DNA from: RPQJ01 sp963731105
Lineage (GTDB): Bacteria > Pseudomonadota > Gammaproteobacteria > Steroidobacterales > Steroidobacteraceae
Reading direction: 5' to 3'
DNA length: 64,000 nt
Assembly: GCA_963731105.1 (NCBI GenBank)
Contig: CAVSUM010000011.1
Coordinates: 1-64,000, forward strand
The position numbers and the translations under genes are program-made. The stretch's first letter is position 1; the number at the start of each line of letters is the position of its first letter. Below the pieces are notes generated by a model. The model made no database searches, was not told the origin of the DNA, and saw only the letters and a program-made list of their open reading frames with translations. Shown in pieces: positions 8,506 to 17,965 of this stretch.

Positions 8506-8813
8506 GGAGTCCTCTTAATGGCTGTCCTGATAGGAATTTGCCTTTTGCCGCCCCGCTTCTAATTGACGCTGCGCCGATGAGAAATATTGGTTTTCGTTCC
8601 CACTCATTGCGGCCCTATCCTGCCAGACTTAGCGGAGGGCGGCAACAGGCAAGTCTGGCCGAGCTTCTCGCGGTCTTCGCCCAGCGCAGGGTCGTTGGCG
8701 GGCGGTGCGGCTAGAAACTGCGCAGCCGCGAGGCCGCCTCGGGCTTGGCCGGCACGCGAGCGGCCCGCCGCCAGGCAAAGTCCCCCCAGCCGGCCCTTGC
8801 CAAAGGGCACCTC

Positions 8814-8869
8814 TCAGTCGGTCAGCACGTTTTCGTAATCGGGCATCGGGTCCACATCCCCACATGACG
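8814..8869 (-). pseudogene. Second IS91-like transposase C-terminal tail
   Basis: Encodes CGDVDPMPDYENVLTD then stop, nearly identical to the tail at 5193-5444 (CEDVDPMPDNESVLTD). Similarity stops at 8870, where a 23-bp motif also found at 10229 begins. Only the extreme 3' end survives. Confidence 0.45.
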
Positions 8870-8892
8870 GTGTCGGTTCTCACTATTGACAC
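8870..8892. repeat. IS-end-like motif, copy 1
   Basis: tgtcggttctcactattgac within gtgtc...gacac. The same motif in reverse complement is at 10229-10252 (gtgtcaaaagtgagaactga), differing at two positions. It resembles the terminal repeat of an IS21-type element, a tentative recollection; no transposase lies between the copies. Besides this and the transposase tail, 8506-9224 holds only the palindrome at 9112. Confidence 0.35.
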
Positions 8893-9111
8893 TCCCAGCG
8901 GGGTTTCCTTCGGTGTGATACTCCCCGCAGGTCTTTACCGAGACCAGTGGCTGCGGTCGGAATTGGTGAGGCTCTTTGGCTCGCACACAGACAACATTAA
9001 TTCAGGCTTGGACAGACAACGGACCAGGGGACGGAGCCGGAAACCGGCGGCTGAGCGCCCCGTGTTCGGTAAACGCAACAGGCAGCTTGCGGCGCCCCCC
9101 GTGAGACAAAC

Positions 9112-9136
9112 TTGAAGTCGCAATCTGCGACTTCAA
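9112..9136. repeat. Perfect 11-bp-arm palindrome
   Basis: ttgaagtcgca, 3-base loop, tgcgacttcaa. It lies 90 bases downstream of the convergent small gene at 9225-9542 and could act as a transcription terminator hairpin, but no T-run follows in either direction. Confidence 0.5.
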
Positions 9137-9224
9137 TATGGCTCGCAAGCTGCGAATCCAGTAGGGAAGAACAGATCCGGAGCCCGCTTACCCAGGCGGG
9201 ACGTCCGTTACCCGCTCCCCGGGC

Positions 9225-9542
9225 TCAACCCTGAGCCTTCCCCTTCTTAAGGCAGGCCTGTTGGACGAAGTATTGCTGCCCGAACAGATGGCCGGACTGG
9301 CGCAGGCGCGGCCGGCTCTGCACCTTCTTGGCGGCGGCGCGCACCTCCTGCCTCTCCTGTGGGGACAAACCCGGGCTGCTCCAGGTTTTGACGGCCGCGC
9401 GAAAGGTCTGGCGCACGCCCAACTGGGCGGGAGTGCGCGGGTCCCGAGGGCGGACGTAGCGGCGGCGGCATTGCTTGTTGCCGCGCATATAGTAAACCCA
9501 CTCGCCGCGTCTGCCGCTTCGCGGAGGACCAGTTAAGCTCAT
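9225..9542 (-). CDS. Small basic conserved protein, function unknown
   Basis: 105 residues from ATG 9542, chosen because AGAAAGG lies 6-7 bases upstream; the frame is open further upstream, but that part is low-complexity and has no ribosome site. The sequence is strongly basic: MSLTGPPRSGRRGEWVYYM, RRRYVRPRDPRTPAQL, FGQQYFVQQACLKKGK. I recall this pattern (YV-x-R-x-G-x-Q, PRDPRTPAQ, then a Q-S-x-P-R-L segment) as a recurrent small family in Verrucomicrobia, without a known role. It resembles viral or phage-like basic proteins in composition only. It is flanked by a palindrome and by an 11-bp-periodic array, suggesting a repeat-associated locus. Confidence 0.55.
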   Translation of the reverse strand: MSLTGPPRSGRRGEWVYYMRGNKQCRRRYVRPRDPRTPAQLGVRQTFRAAVKTWSSPGLSPQERQEVRAAAKKVQSRPRLRQSGHLFGQQYFVQQACLKKGKAQG

Positions 9543-9813
9543 CGAGTCGCCTTTCTGCTTGGAGTTGTCCATCATGGCGTGCGGTGCTCCCGTGCCACTC
9601 GCCCAGCCCTCGGCCGGCGGAAACGCCCGGAGCACACGGCACCCGCTGTCTTTAGACGCTCCCGCGGCACAAAAGTTACAGCCCCCCAGGCCCGCCGGGC
9701 CGGGCCTCTGGCAAAATGGCCCTCCGCCGCTGGCGCCGGCGACCGGCATGCAGCGCCCAGGCGCCCCGAAAACCTGCCTCAGGCCCCGTGCCAGCCTGGG
9801 CCTGGCCAAGAGG

Positions 9814-9906
9814 TAGGCAACCACTAGGCAACCACTCCGATGTGGATGCGATCCACATCGGAGTGGTTGCCTACCAGTTGGCTACTGGTTGGCCAGTAAT
9901 ACGCCT
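9814..9906. repeat. Palindrome with flanking 11-bp units (copy A)
   Basis: A perfect 23-bp-arm palindrome (arms 9825-9847 and 9851-9873, loop gcg) is flanked by units of exactly 11 bp: taggcaaccac at 9814 and 9825 on the left, and gtggttgccta, ccagttggcta, ctggttggcca at 9863, 9874, 9885 on the right. The left units are the reverse complement of the right ones, so the array is mirrored about the hairpin. The same architecture with other arm sequences recurs at 50.2 and 63.7 kb. Located between the small basic gene and the restriction-modification locus; 9543-10778 holds no gene. Confidence 0.75.
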
Positions 9907-9961
9907 GGAGGGGGCCTGCGGGCGGCCTGGAGAAACGGAAAAGGTGTCCTACGAACCCCTG

Positions 9962-9989
9962 CCTGTAAAAGGGTTCACCCATAGCATGG
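9962..9989. repeat. 28-bp direct repeat flanking the R-M locus, left copy
   Basis: Matches 16063-16090 with three mismatches (shared cctgtaaa at one end and acccatagcatgg at the other). The copies bracket the restriction-modification gene, the LVIVD gene and a duplicated R-M 3' fragment. Confidence 0.5.
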
Positions 9990-10228
9990 CCCATGTTCCT
10001 GGGTCAGAGCGAACCAAGCTATGGGCGACCCCTGATTCATGAGATTGATACCACACGGTGGCCGTGAAAACGCAAGCACAATGAAGTAACCACCCAGCCC
10101 TCCAGCCCTCAACCACCAATGCTCAACTTCTCAGCGGAGACTTCGCGAGCTGTGCCAGATGTGGCAATCGTCTGCTGCTGCAAACCGCTGCCACGGCCAC
10201 CCTTTGGGATCGCGAGGCCGGCACGAGA

Positions 10229-10252
10229 GTGTCAAAAGTGAGAACTGACACC
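10229..10252. repeat. IS-end-like motif, copy 2
   Basis: gtgtcaaaagtgagaactga followed by cacc; inverted relative to the copy at 8870-8892. Confidence 0.35.
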
Positions 10253-10321
10253 GGCATGTCGCTTCATGGGCACGCACAGTAGCAGACGGTCCCCGCTGCC
10301 GGGAGGTTAAATCTTTTCCCG

Positions 10322-10453
10322 CTTTGGGGTGGCTTCGGGGTCGCATGAAGGTCGCATGGGGGTCGCATGAAGCTGGCTTGTGGGTGGCTCGCTACTCCCA
10401 AGTAGTTGGCTTGTAGTTGGCTTGTGGGTGGCTTTGGGCGGTTTTGGCCGGCT
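10322..10453. repeat. Array of about twelve 11-bp units
   Basis: From 10322 the sequence divides into 11-bp steps: ctttggggtgg, cttcggggtcg, catgaaggtcg, catgggggtcg, catgaagctgg, cttgtgggtgg, two divergent units, cttgtagttgg, cttgtgggtgg, ctttgggcggt. A small hairpin (ctact/agtag, 10392-10405) sits near its centre. It is followed by a 7-8-bp periodic stretch (caaggttc-like, 10457-10492). It lies ~330 bases upstream of the restriction-modification gene start. Confidence 0.7.
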
Positions 10454-10778
10454 ATTCAAGGTCCAAGGTTCGAGGTTCAAGGTTCAGAGTTCGGTGTTTT
10501 CCATAAGCCTTTAGCATACAACTCCCCTCCGGCGCCTCCCACCGGGTGGTATGGGGGCACCATGGTACCACCTTGGACCTGTCATATACCCATAGACCCC
10601 CCTCAAATGCCCGTTCTTGATCAGCCGGGCTTATCCAAATCACTTTCCTGCGGCTTTCCCGCCTTGGAGCGAGGTTCGGGCTGGGATAGGGGATGCTGGA
10701 CGCTGGCGGTTCGAAGCACTTGACCCGCGCGAATGGGCTTGGTTTCTTCCCGGCGCCGCATACCCTGTCCCCCGGCAA

Positions 10779-13700
10779 ATGGCTGTCGAATCCAAACCGC
10801 TCTTCCACCCGGAGGTCATCCGCCAGCAGGTGCGGTCCTTCAACCTGCCGGAGCGCGTGGCGGACTGGCCGCCCAAGCTCCAGCACTGGGCCGATCTCAT
10901 CGCCTCCGGCCGCGCGGATGATTTCAAGGAAACCGCGCTGCTCCCCGATTTCCTCACCGACATCTTCTGCGGCCTGCTCGGCTACACCGGCCCGCCGGGC
11001 CCGGCGACACCTACACCCTGTCCCGCGAAACGCCACGTCGAGGTGGACGGCAAGTTCGCCGATGCCGTGCTGGGCCGCTTCCAGAAGGACCAGGAGCAAT
11101 TCGTCGTCGTCCTCGAAGGCAAGGGCACCCGCGATCCGCTGGACCGCCCGTTTGCGGGCGGCGCATGTCCGCCGTGGACCAGGCCTATCGCTACGCCATC
11201 AATCTGCCCTGCGACTGGATCATCGTCACCTCCATGCGGGAGACGCGGCTCTATCACAAAGGCTCGCACCAGCACACCTACGAACGCTTCGAGACCATCC
11301 GCCTGGCCAGCGATGCCGGCCCTGCTCAAACGCTTCGTCTTCCTCCTCGGCGCGGAGCGCGTCGTCCCCGAGCACCGCGACTGCCACCTCTACGAACTGC
11401 TCCGCGCCTCCGAATCCGTCGGGCGCGAACTCACCAACCAGTTCTACGCCCTCTACGCCGACATCCGCCAGCGGGTGCTCACGCCGGCTGTGCCGCGAGA
11501 ACTCCACCATCGCCCCGCCCGAAATCCTGCGCTGCACCCAGAAGCTGCTCGACCGCGTCCTGTTCTGCGCCTTCTGCGAAGACCGCGGCCTGCTGCCCGC
11601 CGACTCCCTCAAGCACGCCTTCGAGCACCGCGATCCCTACAATCCGCAAGCCCGTCTGGGACAATTTCCGCGGCCTGTTCCGCGCCATCGATGCCGGCAA
11701 TGCCGGCCTGAACATCCCCGCCTACAATGGCGGCCTCTTCGCCGCCGACCCGGCGCTGGACGCCCTCCAGGTGCCGGACGAGGTCTGCGCCCATTTCAAG
11801 GACCTCGGCGATTACGATTACCGCCCCGCGCGCGAGGTGGCCGACGCGGACGAGAACACCGAAGTCCGCTCGGTCATTGACGTGGACATCCTCGGCCACA
11901 TCTTCGAGCAATCCATCACCGACCTCGAACGCCTGCGGCAGAGCTTGGAGCAGTCGCATCGCCGTAGTGCGGCAGTGCGTCTCGCCTGCCTGCGGGTGCG
12001 AGCCGCGCGCACAGCAGATGGCAGGCCGACGCACTGCCCGAGCGGTACCGCCGGCCAGCGCCGCAAGCAGGAAGGCGCGTTCTACACCCCCGCCTTCATC
12101 ACCCGCTACATCGTCGAGCAGGCGCTGGGCGGCGTGTTGCAAGCAGCGCTTCGAAACGCTGCGCCAGCAGCACGAGGCCGAAGCCACCGGCACCGCCCGC
12201 AAGGCGCTGGCCGACCCCAACGCCTACGACCTCACCGCGCTCAACGACCCGCAGCGCAAGGCCCTCATCCGCTTCTGGGAAGCCTGGCAGGAGGTGCTGA
12301 AGCGCCTGCGCATCCTCGACCCGGCCTGCGGCAGCGGCGCGTTCCTCATCGAGGCCTTCGACCAGCTCCACGCCGTCTATCGAGATCTCCAACGCCCGGC
12401 TGGAGGAACTGCGCGGCCAGCGCACCCTCTTCGATCTCGACCGGCAGATTCTCCAGCACAACCTCTACGGCGTGGACCTCAACGCCGAGGCCATCCAGAT
12501 CTGCCAGCTCAGCCTCTGGATCAAGACCGCCGCGCGCGGCAAGCAGCTGACCAGCCTCGACCACACCATCCGCGAGGGCAACAGCGTCATCAGCGACCCG
12601 GCGGTGCATCCCAAAGCCTTCGACTGGCAGGCCGCCTTCCCCGAAGTCTTCGCCCAGGGCGGCTTCGATGTCGTCGTCGGCAATCCGCCCTACATCCGGC
12701 AGGAATTGCTCACGCCCTTCAAGCCGTGGCTGGAAGCCCACTACGACGCCTTCCACGGCATGGCGGACCTCTATGTCTATTTCTACGAGCTGGGCGTGCG
12801 GCTGCTGAAACCGGGCGGACTGCTCTCCTTCATCGTCACCAACAAATGGATGAAGGCCGGCTACGGCGAACCGCTCCGCCGCTTCTTCAGCGAAAAGGCG
12901 TGGGTCCGGTCGGTGGTGGACTTCGGCCACGCCAAGCAAATCTTCGAGGAAGCCGATGTCTTCCCCTCCATCATCGTCGTGGAGAAGCCGACCGAAGCGC
13001 CCAAGCCCAAGACGGCCCGGCTCTGCACCATCCCCCGCGAGCAACTGCGCATTGACGACCTGAGCGTGCAGATTGAAAAGGAAGGGGCGGAGATGGACAT
13101 CAGCCAACTCGGGGCCGAGCGTGGCAGCTTGGAGCCAAAGGCTGTTGACTCACTTGCTCGACAAGATTCGCGAAGCGGCGGCGCACTCTCAAGGAAGTTG
13201 ATCGGCGATCAGCCCGCTGTACGGAATCAAGACCGGGCTCAACGAGGCGTTCCTGATCGATGACGACTGCAAGCGGAAGCTGGTCGCCGAGCACGACGGC
13301 TGCAAGCGAACTCATCAAGCCGTACCTGCGAGGCAGCGACCTTGGCCGCTGGCATTCCGACTGGGCGAACCTGTGGATGATCGCCCTGCCGTCCAGCAAC
13401 GACCGGGCTTGGCCTTGGGCTGATCTGGGCGAGCAGGCCGAAGCCGAGTTCAAGGCCCGATACCCCAGCCTGCACGCCACCTGAAGCCGCTGGAGGAGCG
13501 CGCTGCGGAAGCGCCAGGACAAGGGACGGTACTGGTGGGAACTGCGCTCGTGCGCCTACTGGGATGCGTTCGAGAAGCCGAAGATCTGTCTACCAGGAGA
13601 TTCAGTTCCACCCGTGCTACTGCACTGGACGCGGCCGGGCGCTTCGGCAACAACAAGACCTTCTTCCTGCCGACCGACGATCCTGTTCCTCCTGGCCGTG

Positions 13701-14230
13701 CTGAACTCGCCGCTCATGTGGTGGCACAACTGGCGGTACCTGCCACACATGAAAGGACGAGGCGCTGTCGCCCAATGGCCTTCCGATGGCAAGAACTTCC
13801 CATCGCCGAACCGACCGCCGCCATCCGCGAAGCCGCCGAAACCGCCGTCCGGCGCCTGATCGAAATCACCTCCCGCCAGCAGCAGACCCAGCGCACGTTG
13901 CTCGACTGGCTGCGGGTGGAATACGCCATCGAAAAGCCCAGCAACAAGCTCCTCGCCGCTGACCGACCTCGATTCCGACACCTGGGTCAGCCGAAGTGAA
14001 GCGCATCCGCGGCAAGAAGCAGCCCGCTCACCGCCGCCGGCCTCCACGCCTTGCGCGACGAATACACCCGCACCATCGAACCCGCCCGCGCCCTCGCCGC
14101 CGAAACCCTGAACCTGGAGCGCACCCTCAGCGACCTCGTCAACCAAGCCTACGGCCTCACCCCGGCGGAGATCGACCTCATGTGGCAAACCGCCCCGCCG
14201 CGCATGCCTATTCGTCGGCCCGCCGAATGA
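10779..14230 (+). pseudogene. Eco57I-like type IIG restriction-modification enzyme, heavily frameshifted
   Basis: Joined across frames, about 1,150 residues. The start is MAVESKPLFHPEVIRQQV. The N-terminal region includes FVVVLEGKGTRDPLDRPF (D/E-x-K nuclease-like), then DWIIVTSMRETRLYHKG. The methylase domain follows: REGAFYTP-type EGAFYTPAFITRYIVEQALG, motif I LDPACGSGAFLIEAFDQL near 12310-12360, GVDLNAEAIQICQLSLWIKT, and motif IV VVVGNPPYIRQELL near 12675. Then come the target-recognition region and the C-terminal LNLERTLSDLVNQAYGLTPA. Such enzymes methylate adenine and cut unmodified DNA. More than a dozen single-base frame changes, plus an inserted REP-like palindrome (11971-12038), make it inactive as read. 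A partial copy of its 3' end lies at 15902-16063. It is the clearest candidate in this window for genuine decay, although sequence errors may contribute. Confidence 0.75.
11971..12038. repeat. REP-like palindrome inside the R-M gene
   Basis: Left arm ggcagtgcgtctcgcctgcc (11971-11990) and right arm ggcaggccgacgcactgcc (12020-12038) are inverted with one mismatch and one extra base; the loop is GC-rich with smaller inverted pieces. The core gtctcgcctgc is shared with the intergenic element at 36225-36323. It interrupts the conserved segment between the N-terminal domain and the methylase domain. It is probably a non-autonomous element mobilised by a RAYT-type transposase. Confidence 0.65.
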
Positions 14231-14250
14231 TCGTGTGACCCGCTCTTGCT

Positions 14251-14278
14251 CTCAACCCTCAACCCTCAACTCTCAACC
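14251..14278. repeat. Four heptamer repeats (ctcaacc-type)
   Basis: Units ctcaacc, ctcaacc, ctcaact, ctcaacc, 20 bases after the R-M stop. A matching four-unit array is at 19453-19480 in front of another gene. Confidence 0.6.
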
Positions 14279-14483
14279 TCCCCCAAAACCGCCCCACCCC
14301 GGATGCCTATCCCGCTGGCTTCAACAATGGCCTGTTGACGCCCTCCGCCAGGTCTGGCAGGATCGGGCCGCAATGAATGAGAGCGAAAAGCAATTCTCCT
14401 TCACCCGCGCAGCGTCCAGTACAACCGGCCGCGCAAAAAGCAAATCTATCAGTTCAGTTCTGCGAAAGATCGGAAGGACCCTT

Positions 14484-15788
14484 ATGCAAAATTCCTTTGT
14501 TGGTCATGAAAGCGGGAATGGAGAGGTAATTCGCCCCCGCGCCATACGCAAACTAATCCAAGCTATTGGTCGCCGTCCTAAAGACCACCACCACAGCGCC
14601 ACCAGCGGGGACCTTGCTGCGGCTGGAGCGTTTGTTCTCAGGGGCAGTCTGGCAACGCTGGGCATGCTGGCGCTGAGTGTGCTGAGTTCAACGGCCCAGC
14701 CGCAGCTTCACCCGTTATTGCGTGGCGCCTTTTACACCGGCGGTATCGGGTATGGCGTAGCGGTGGCTGGCAACTTCGCCTATGTGGCGGATAGCGCTAC
14801 GGGCTTGCACGTAATTGACGTGAGCGACCCAGCTAACTGCGTACAGACAGGTAGCTATCCCACGAGTGATGAGACGTATGGAGTGGCCGTGGCCGGTAGC
14901 CACGCGTATATGGGGGATTATGGAGCGGGCCTTCAGGTAATTGACGTGAGCAACCCGACCAACTGTGTGCGTGTGGGCGGCTATGACACCAGCGGAAGCG
15001 CGATGGGAGTGGCGGTGGCAGGGAACTATGCTTACGTAGCGGATGGGCCTGCGGGATTGCAGGTAATTGACGTGAGCGACCCGACCAACTGTGTGCGTGT
15101 GGGTGGCTATGATACCAGTGGGAATGCTTGGAGTGTAGCGGTGGGGGGGGACTACGCCTATGTGGCAGATGGAGGCGCGGGTCTGCAAGTGCTTGACGTG
15201 AGCGACCCGACCAACTGTGTGCGTGTGGGCGGCTATAATACCAGTGGGAATGCTTGGAGTGTAGCGGTTGTAGGGAACTATGCTTACGTAGCGGATGGGT
15301 TTGCAGGATTGCAGGTAATTGACGTGGCCAATCCCACGAGTTGTGTCCGGGTCGGCGGCTCGCCTAGCAGTGGGCAGGCATATGGCATAGCCGTAGGGGA
15401 CAATTATGCCTACGTCGCTGATTTTACTGGCGGCTTGCAGGTGATTGACGTGAGCAACCCAACTAACTGTGTGCGAGTGGGGGGGTATAATGCCCTCAAG
15501 GGAGCGAGTCGGGTGGCCGTGGCGGGAAACAGGATTTGTGTGGCTGACTTCCAACGTGGCTTAGTGGTTATAGCTTCTTTGCCCGAGGTGCGATTCACGC
15601 TTAGAGTCGACAACGCGGTGTTCGGCACGCCTTGCGTTATCGAGGCTAGGTGGTCAGGCATTGACGCCACGACCGCCTGGACGCCCTTGTTCACGAATGC
15701 TTCGCCCAGCGGGTCGTTCGAGTACGTAGATTTCGATGTAAAGATGGTGAACTATTCGCAGAAGTTCTACCGCGCCCACCAGCCTTGA
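14484..15788 (+). CDS. Secreted LVIVD-repeat beta-propeller protein
   Basis: 434 residues. ATG 14484 is chosen because GGAAGGA sits at good spacing; longer in-frame starts only add low-complexity sequence. After a basic N-terminus, LATLGMLALSVLSSTAQP is the export signal. Seven ~43-residue repeats follow, each G-x-A-x-x-V-A-V-x-G-x-Y-A-Y-V-A-D-x-x-x-G-L-Q-V-I-D-V-S-x-P-T-N-C-V-R-V-G-G-Y, the LVIVD propeller repeat. Adjacent repeats are near-identical in DNA, pointing to recent duplication. The C-terminal ~70 residues are the secreted-protein module ending KFYRAHQP. It is probably a surface binding protein. It sits between the R-M gene and its duplicated fragment. Confidence 0.75.
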   Translation: MQNSFVGHESGNGEVIRPRAIRKLIQAIGRRPKDHHHSATSGDLAAAGAFVLRGSLATLGMLALSVLSSTAQPQLHPLLRGAFYTGGIGYGVAVAGNFAYVADSATGLHVIDVSDPANCVQTGSYPTSDETYGVAVAGSHAYMGDYGAGLQVIDVSNPTNCVRVGGYDTSGSAMGVAVAGNYAYVADGPAGLQVIDVSDPTNCVRVGGYDTSGNAWSVAVGGDYAYVADGGAGLQVLDVSDPTNCVRVGGYNTSGNAWSVAVVGNYAYVADGFAGLQVIDVANPTSCVRVGGSPSSGQAYGIAVGDNYAYVADFTGGLQVIDVSNPTNCVRVGGYNALKGASRVAVAGNRICVADFQRGLVVIASLPEVRFTLRVDNAVFGTPCVIEARWSGIDATTAWTPLFTNASPSGSFEYVDFDVKMVNYSQKFYRAHQP

Positions 15789-15901
15789 GAACCGCAGCCT
15801 TCCATACCAGAGCACATTCCGGTGCCCGCCTTTGTGAAGGGGGCCATTAGAATGTCATGTCTTTACGGGACGCTGTTCGTGCCAAGTGCTTGATGGGTGG
15901 C

Positions 15902-16063
15902 CGAGGTGAAGCGCATCCGGGGCAAGAAACTCCCGCTGACCGCCGCCGGGGTTCAGGGATTGCGCGCCGAATACACCCGCAGTGCTGGGAAGGAAGAAGG
16001 ATGAAGGAAGAATGATGAAGGCAACGGGGATGGTCCCGCGCCCTCGCCGCCGAGACCTTGAAC
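15902..16063 (+). pseudogene. Partial duplicate of the R-M gene 3' region
   Basis: Similar to 13996-14115: gtgaagcgcatccg, cggcaagaa, accgccgccgg, cgaatacacccgca, and then, after a 54-bp insertion rich in gaaggaagaag, cgcgccctcgccgccgaac-like to aacctg. It lacks everything upstream and downstream. It ends at the 28-bp repeat shared with 9962. No complete gene occupies 15789-16216. Confidence 0.65.
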
Positions 16064-16090
16064 CTGTAAACGGGTCAACCCATAGCATGG
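16063..16090. repeat. 28-bp direct repeat flanking the R-M locus, right copy
   Basis: Partner of 9962-9989. It starts where homology to the R-M 3' region ends. Confidence 0.5.
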
Positions 16091-16216
16091 TTCGCGGTTT
16101 TGCTTTTGGGAGTTGACGACCGGGGCCAGATGGCTCTAGCCCCAGTTTACGAGTTATTTCAAGCGTGCTTCGGAGTTAGCTGATAACCAGCCACTTACGG
16201 ATGCCCTACCTATCCC

Positions 16217-17941
16217 CTAAACCGCCGATTTCGGGGACTGCAATCCCAGTATTTCGATCAGCCTGCTTTGCGTTTCGTCTCGTTTGGTCAGCACCTCCTG
16301 CTCCGGTTTGGGTTGCCCGGCGCGTTTGGTCGGGAACACGTTGATGACTTGGCGCAGTTGGCCCAACCTCTCCAACAAGCCGCTCATGGATAAGTGCAAA
16401 CCCGCCTGGCGTGCTCGTCGCCACAAGAGCGCCCGCAGCAGCAGGGCGATGGTGCAATAGAGTCCGTGAACTTGGATTTTGCTGTCCGTCCAGTGGTATA
16501 ACGGCCACCACGCGCCAATGTGCCGGTCTTTCATCTCGTGAAAAATCTCCTCGATCACAAACTGGCTCCGATAGGCCCGGATGACTTGGGCATCGCTCCA
16601 TTGTTTGTGACCGGTAATAAGCAGCGTTTTGCCCAGGTAAGTATCCTGGAGTTGCTGCTGAGCGGTGGCGTCCATTTGATAACTCAACCGGGGCCGTCCG
16701 GCCGCATCCCGGGTGACGGTGGTCGGCACCAGTTGGCGCAAGTGCTGTCGCTGGAGGATCTGCTGGCACTTGCGCTGGACCGACTCGACCGTCGGCGGGG
16801 TGCCGCCCTTGACCAGGCCAACCGCCCGGTCCTGGAGGTTTTGCTGCACGGTGGCCAGTTGGCCCAACGCGTGGGCCAGGTCGTTCTGCACGGTCGCCCA
16901 TTGACTGTCAAAGAGGTTCGGGTTGTAGGTCAGCACCAAGGTGCGCTCCTGGCCATAGACCACTTGCTGGGTGCGCCAACTCTTGGTCCCTTCCAAACCC
17001 GGTTCCGTGGCGGGCTGCCAGCGGGCGTCCTGGTTGGAGATTTGGGCCAAGTCGGAATGCTCGTCCAGTTTGACCGAGCCCACATAGGGCAGTTCCAAGG
17101 CGTCAATCAGGGCGAAGTTCTGGGCGGAGTTATTGCCTTTGTCGAAGATGAGGGTCGGTTTGGTGGTGGCCCAGGTGGAACCGGTCCGCTCTTTGAGCCA
17201 CCGCTGAAAGCGCTCCAAGACCTGCGGAAACTCTTTGGCATCGTTGCGATTGCCCTCATAGACGTCGTAGAAGAGCGGCAGGTGTCCGTCGGTCGTGCAA
17301 AAGAGGGCGTAACTGACCTGCCGCAGGTTGGCCCGGCCTTGCTTGTTCTTGCCGCGCTTGGCGACCTGACAGCGGAGGTTAAAGGTGTCGATGAAGGTAT
17401 AAAAGTTGGTCCCGTCATAGCAGACTTGGGACAAAGGGATCTGCTCCCGCTCTAACACCGCGTCGATGAGTTGCTGCCAAATGGCCTGCGCGGTGGGGCC
17501 GTCCAGGCGGTCCATGTGATCCCAGAAATGCTGGGAAGTCAGTTGCGCCGCCGAAGCTTCGGGCCAAACCCGGGGCAGGGCGGTTTGGGAGACCCACTCC
17601 CACATGGCTTGTTTGCTGACCGGCTCGCAGGCTCGATTGATGGCGGCCAAGCGAATATAGTCGCCGGTACTCAGCCCCTGGGCGCGCTTAGGGCATAGTT
17701 GGTCAACGTGCTGGACCACTTGGGCGCGGGCCGCCTCCTGCCAGAGCGCCTGCGGCAAGCCCCAATCCAGCACCAGAGCGTAATCCGGAGTTGGGCCGGA
17801 ACCGGAGACGGCGCGGGCGATATCCTCGGGTTTCCCGAGGTATTGTTGGGATAGGCGGCGGCACTTGCCGTTCTTCCACCCCCAAAGGGAGAGATAATAG
17901 TAGGTGCGGCCATGAATGGTTTTGGCTTCAAGTCTTTGCAT
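16217..17941 (-). CDS. IS1634-family DDE transposase
   Basis: 574 residues from ATG 17941, about full length. The N-terminus YYYLSLWGWKNGKCRRLSQQ is the typical start. The DDE residues fit CYDGTNFYTF (first Asp), PTLIFDKGNNSAQN (second Asp) and FVIEEIFHEMKDRHIGAWWP (Glu), with the Y-x-x-R-x-x-x-E-x-x-F-x-x-x-K core of the IS4 superfamily. It catalyses cut-and-paste transposition of its own element. The frame is intact, so it may be active. A hairpin (17943-17965, ttgcaccag/ctggtgcaa) lies at the start codon and may limit read-in transcription from outside. Confidence 0.85.
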   Translation of the reverse strand: MQRLEAKTIHGRTYYYLSLWGWKNGKCRRLSQQYLGKPEDIARAVSGSGPTPDYALVLDWGLPQALWQEAARAQVVQHVDQLCPKRAQGLSTGDYIRLAAINRACEPVSKQAMWEWVSQTALPRVWPEASAAQLTSQHFWDHMDRLDGPTAQAIWQQLIDAVLEREQIPLSQVCYDGTNFYTFIDTFNLRCQVAKRGKNKQGRANLRQVSYALFCTTDGHLPLFYDVYEGNRNDAKEFPQVLERFQRWLKERTGSTWATTKPTLIFDKGNNSAQNFALIDALELPYVGSVKLDEHSDLAQISNQDARWQPATEPGLEGTKSWRTQQVVYGQERTLVLTYNPNLFDSQWATVQNDLAHALGQLATVQQNLQDRAVGLVKGGTPPTVESVQRKCQQILQRQHLRQLVPTTVTRDAAGRPRLSYQMDATAQQQLQDTYLGKTLLITGHKQWSDAQVIRAYRSQFVIEEIFHEMKDRHIGAWWPLYHWTDSKIQVHGLYCTIALLLRALLWRRARQAGLHLSMSGLLERLGQLRQVINVFPTKRAGQPKPEQEVLTKRDETQSRLIEILGLQSPKSAV

Positions 17942-17942
17942 G

Positions 17943-17965
17943 TTGCACCAGTGATGCTGGTGCAA
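17943..17965. promoter_or_regulatory. Hairpin at the transposase start
   Basis: ttgcaccag, loop tgatg, ctggtgcaa: 9-bp perfect stem directly in front of the transposase ATG. Such hairpins near IS ends can sequester the start region in read-through transcripts; this role is inferred. Confidence 0.45.

Noticed and set aside
10322..10453. 11-bp array considered as CRISPR
   Set aside because: Units are contiguous and degenerate, with no alternating repeats and unique spacers, and no cas genes are present.
14715..15554. 279-residue ORF antisense to the LVIVD gene
   Set aside because: Its repeats are the mirror of the LVIVD repeats; no start signal or known fold.
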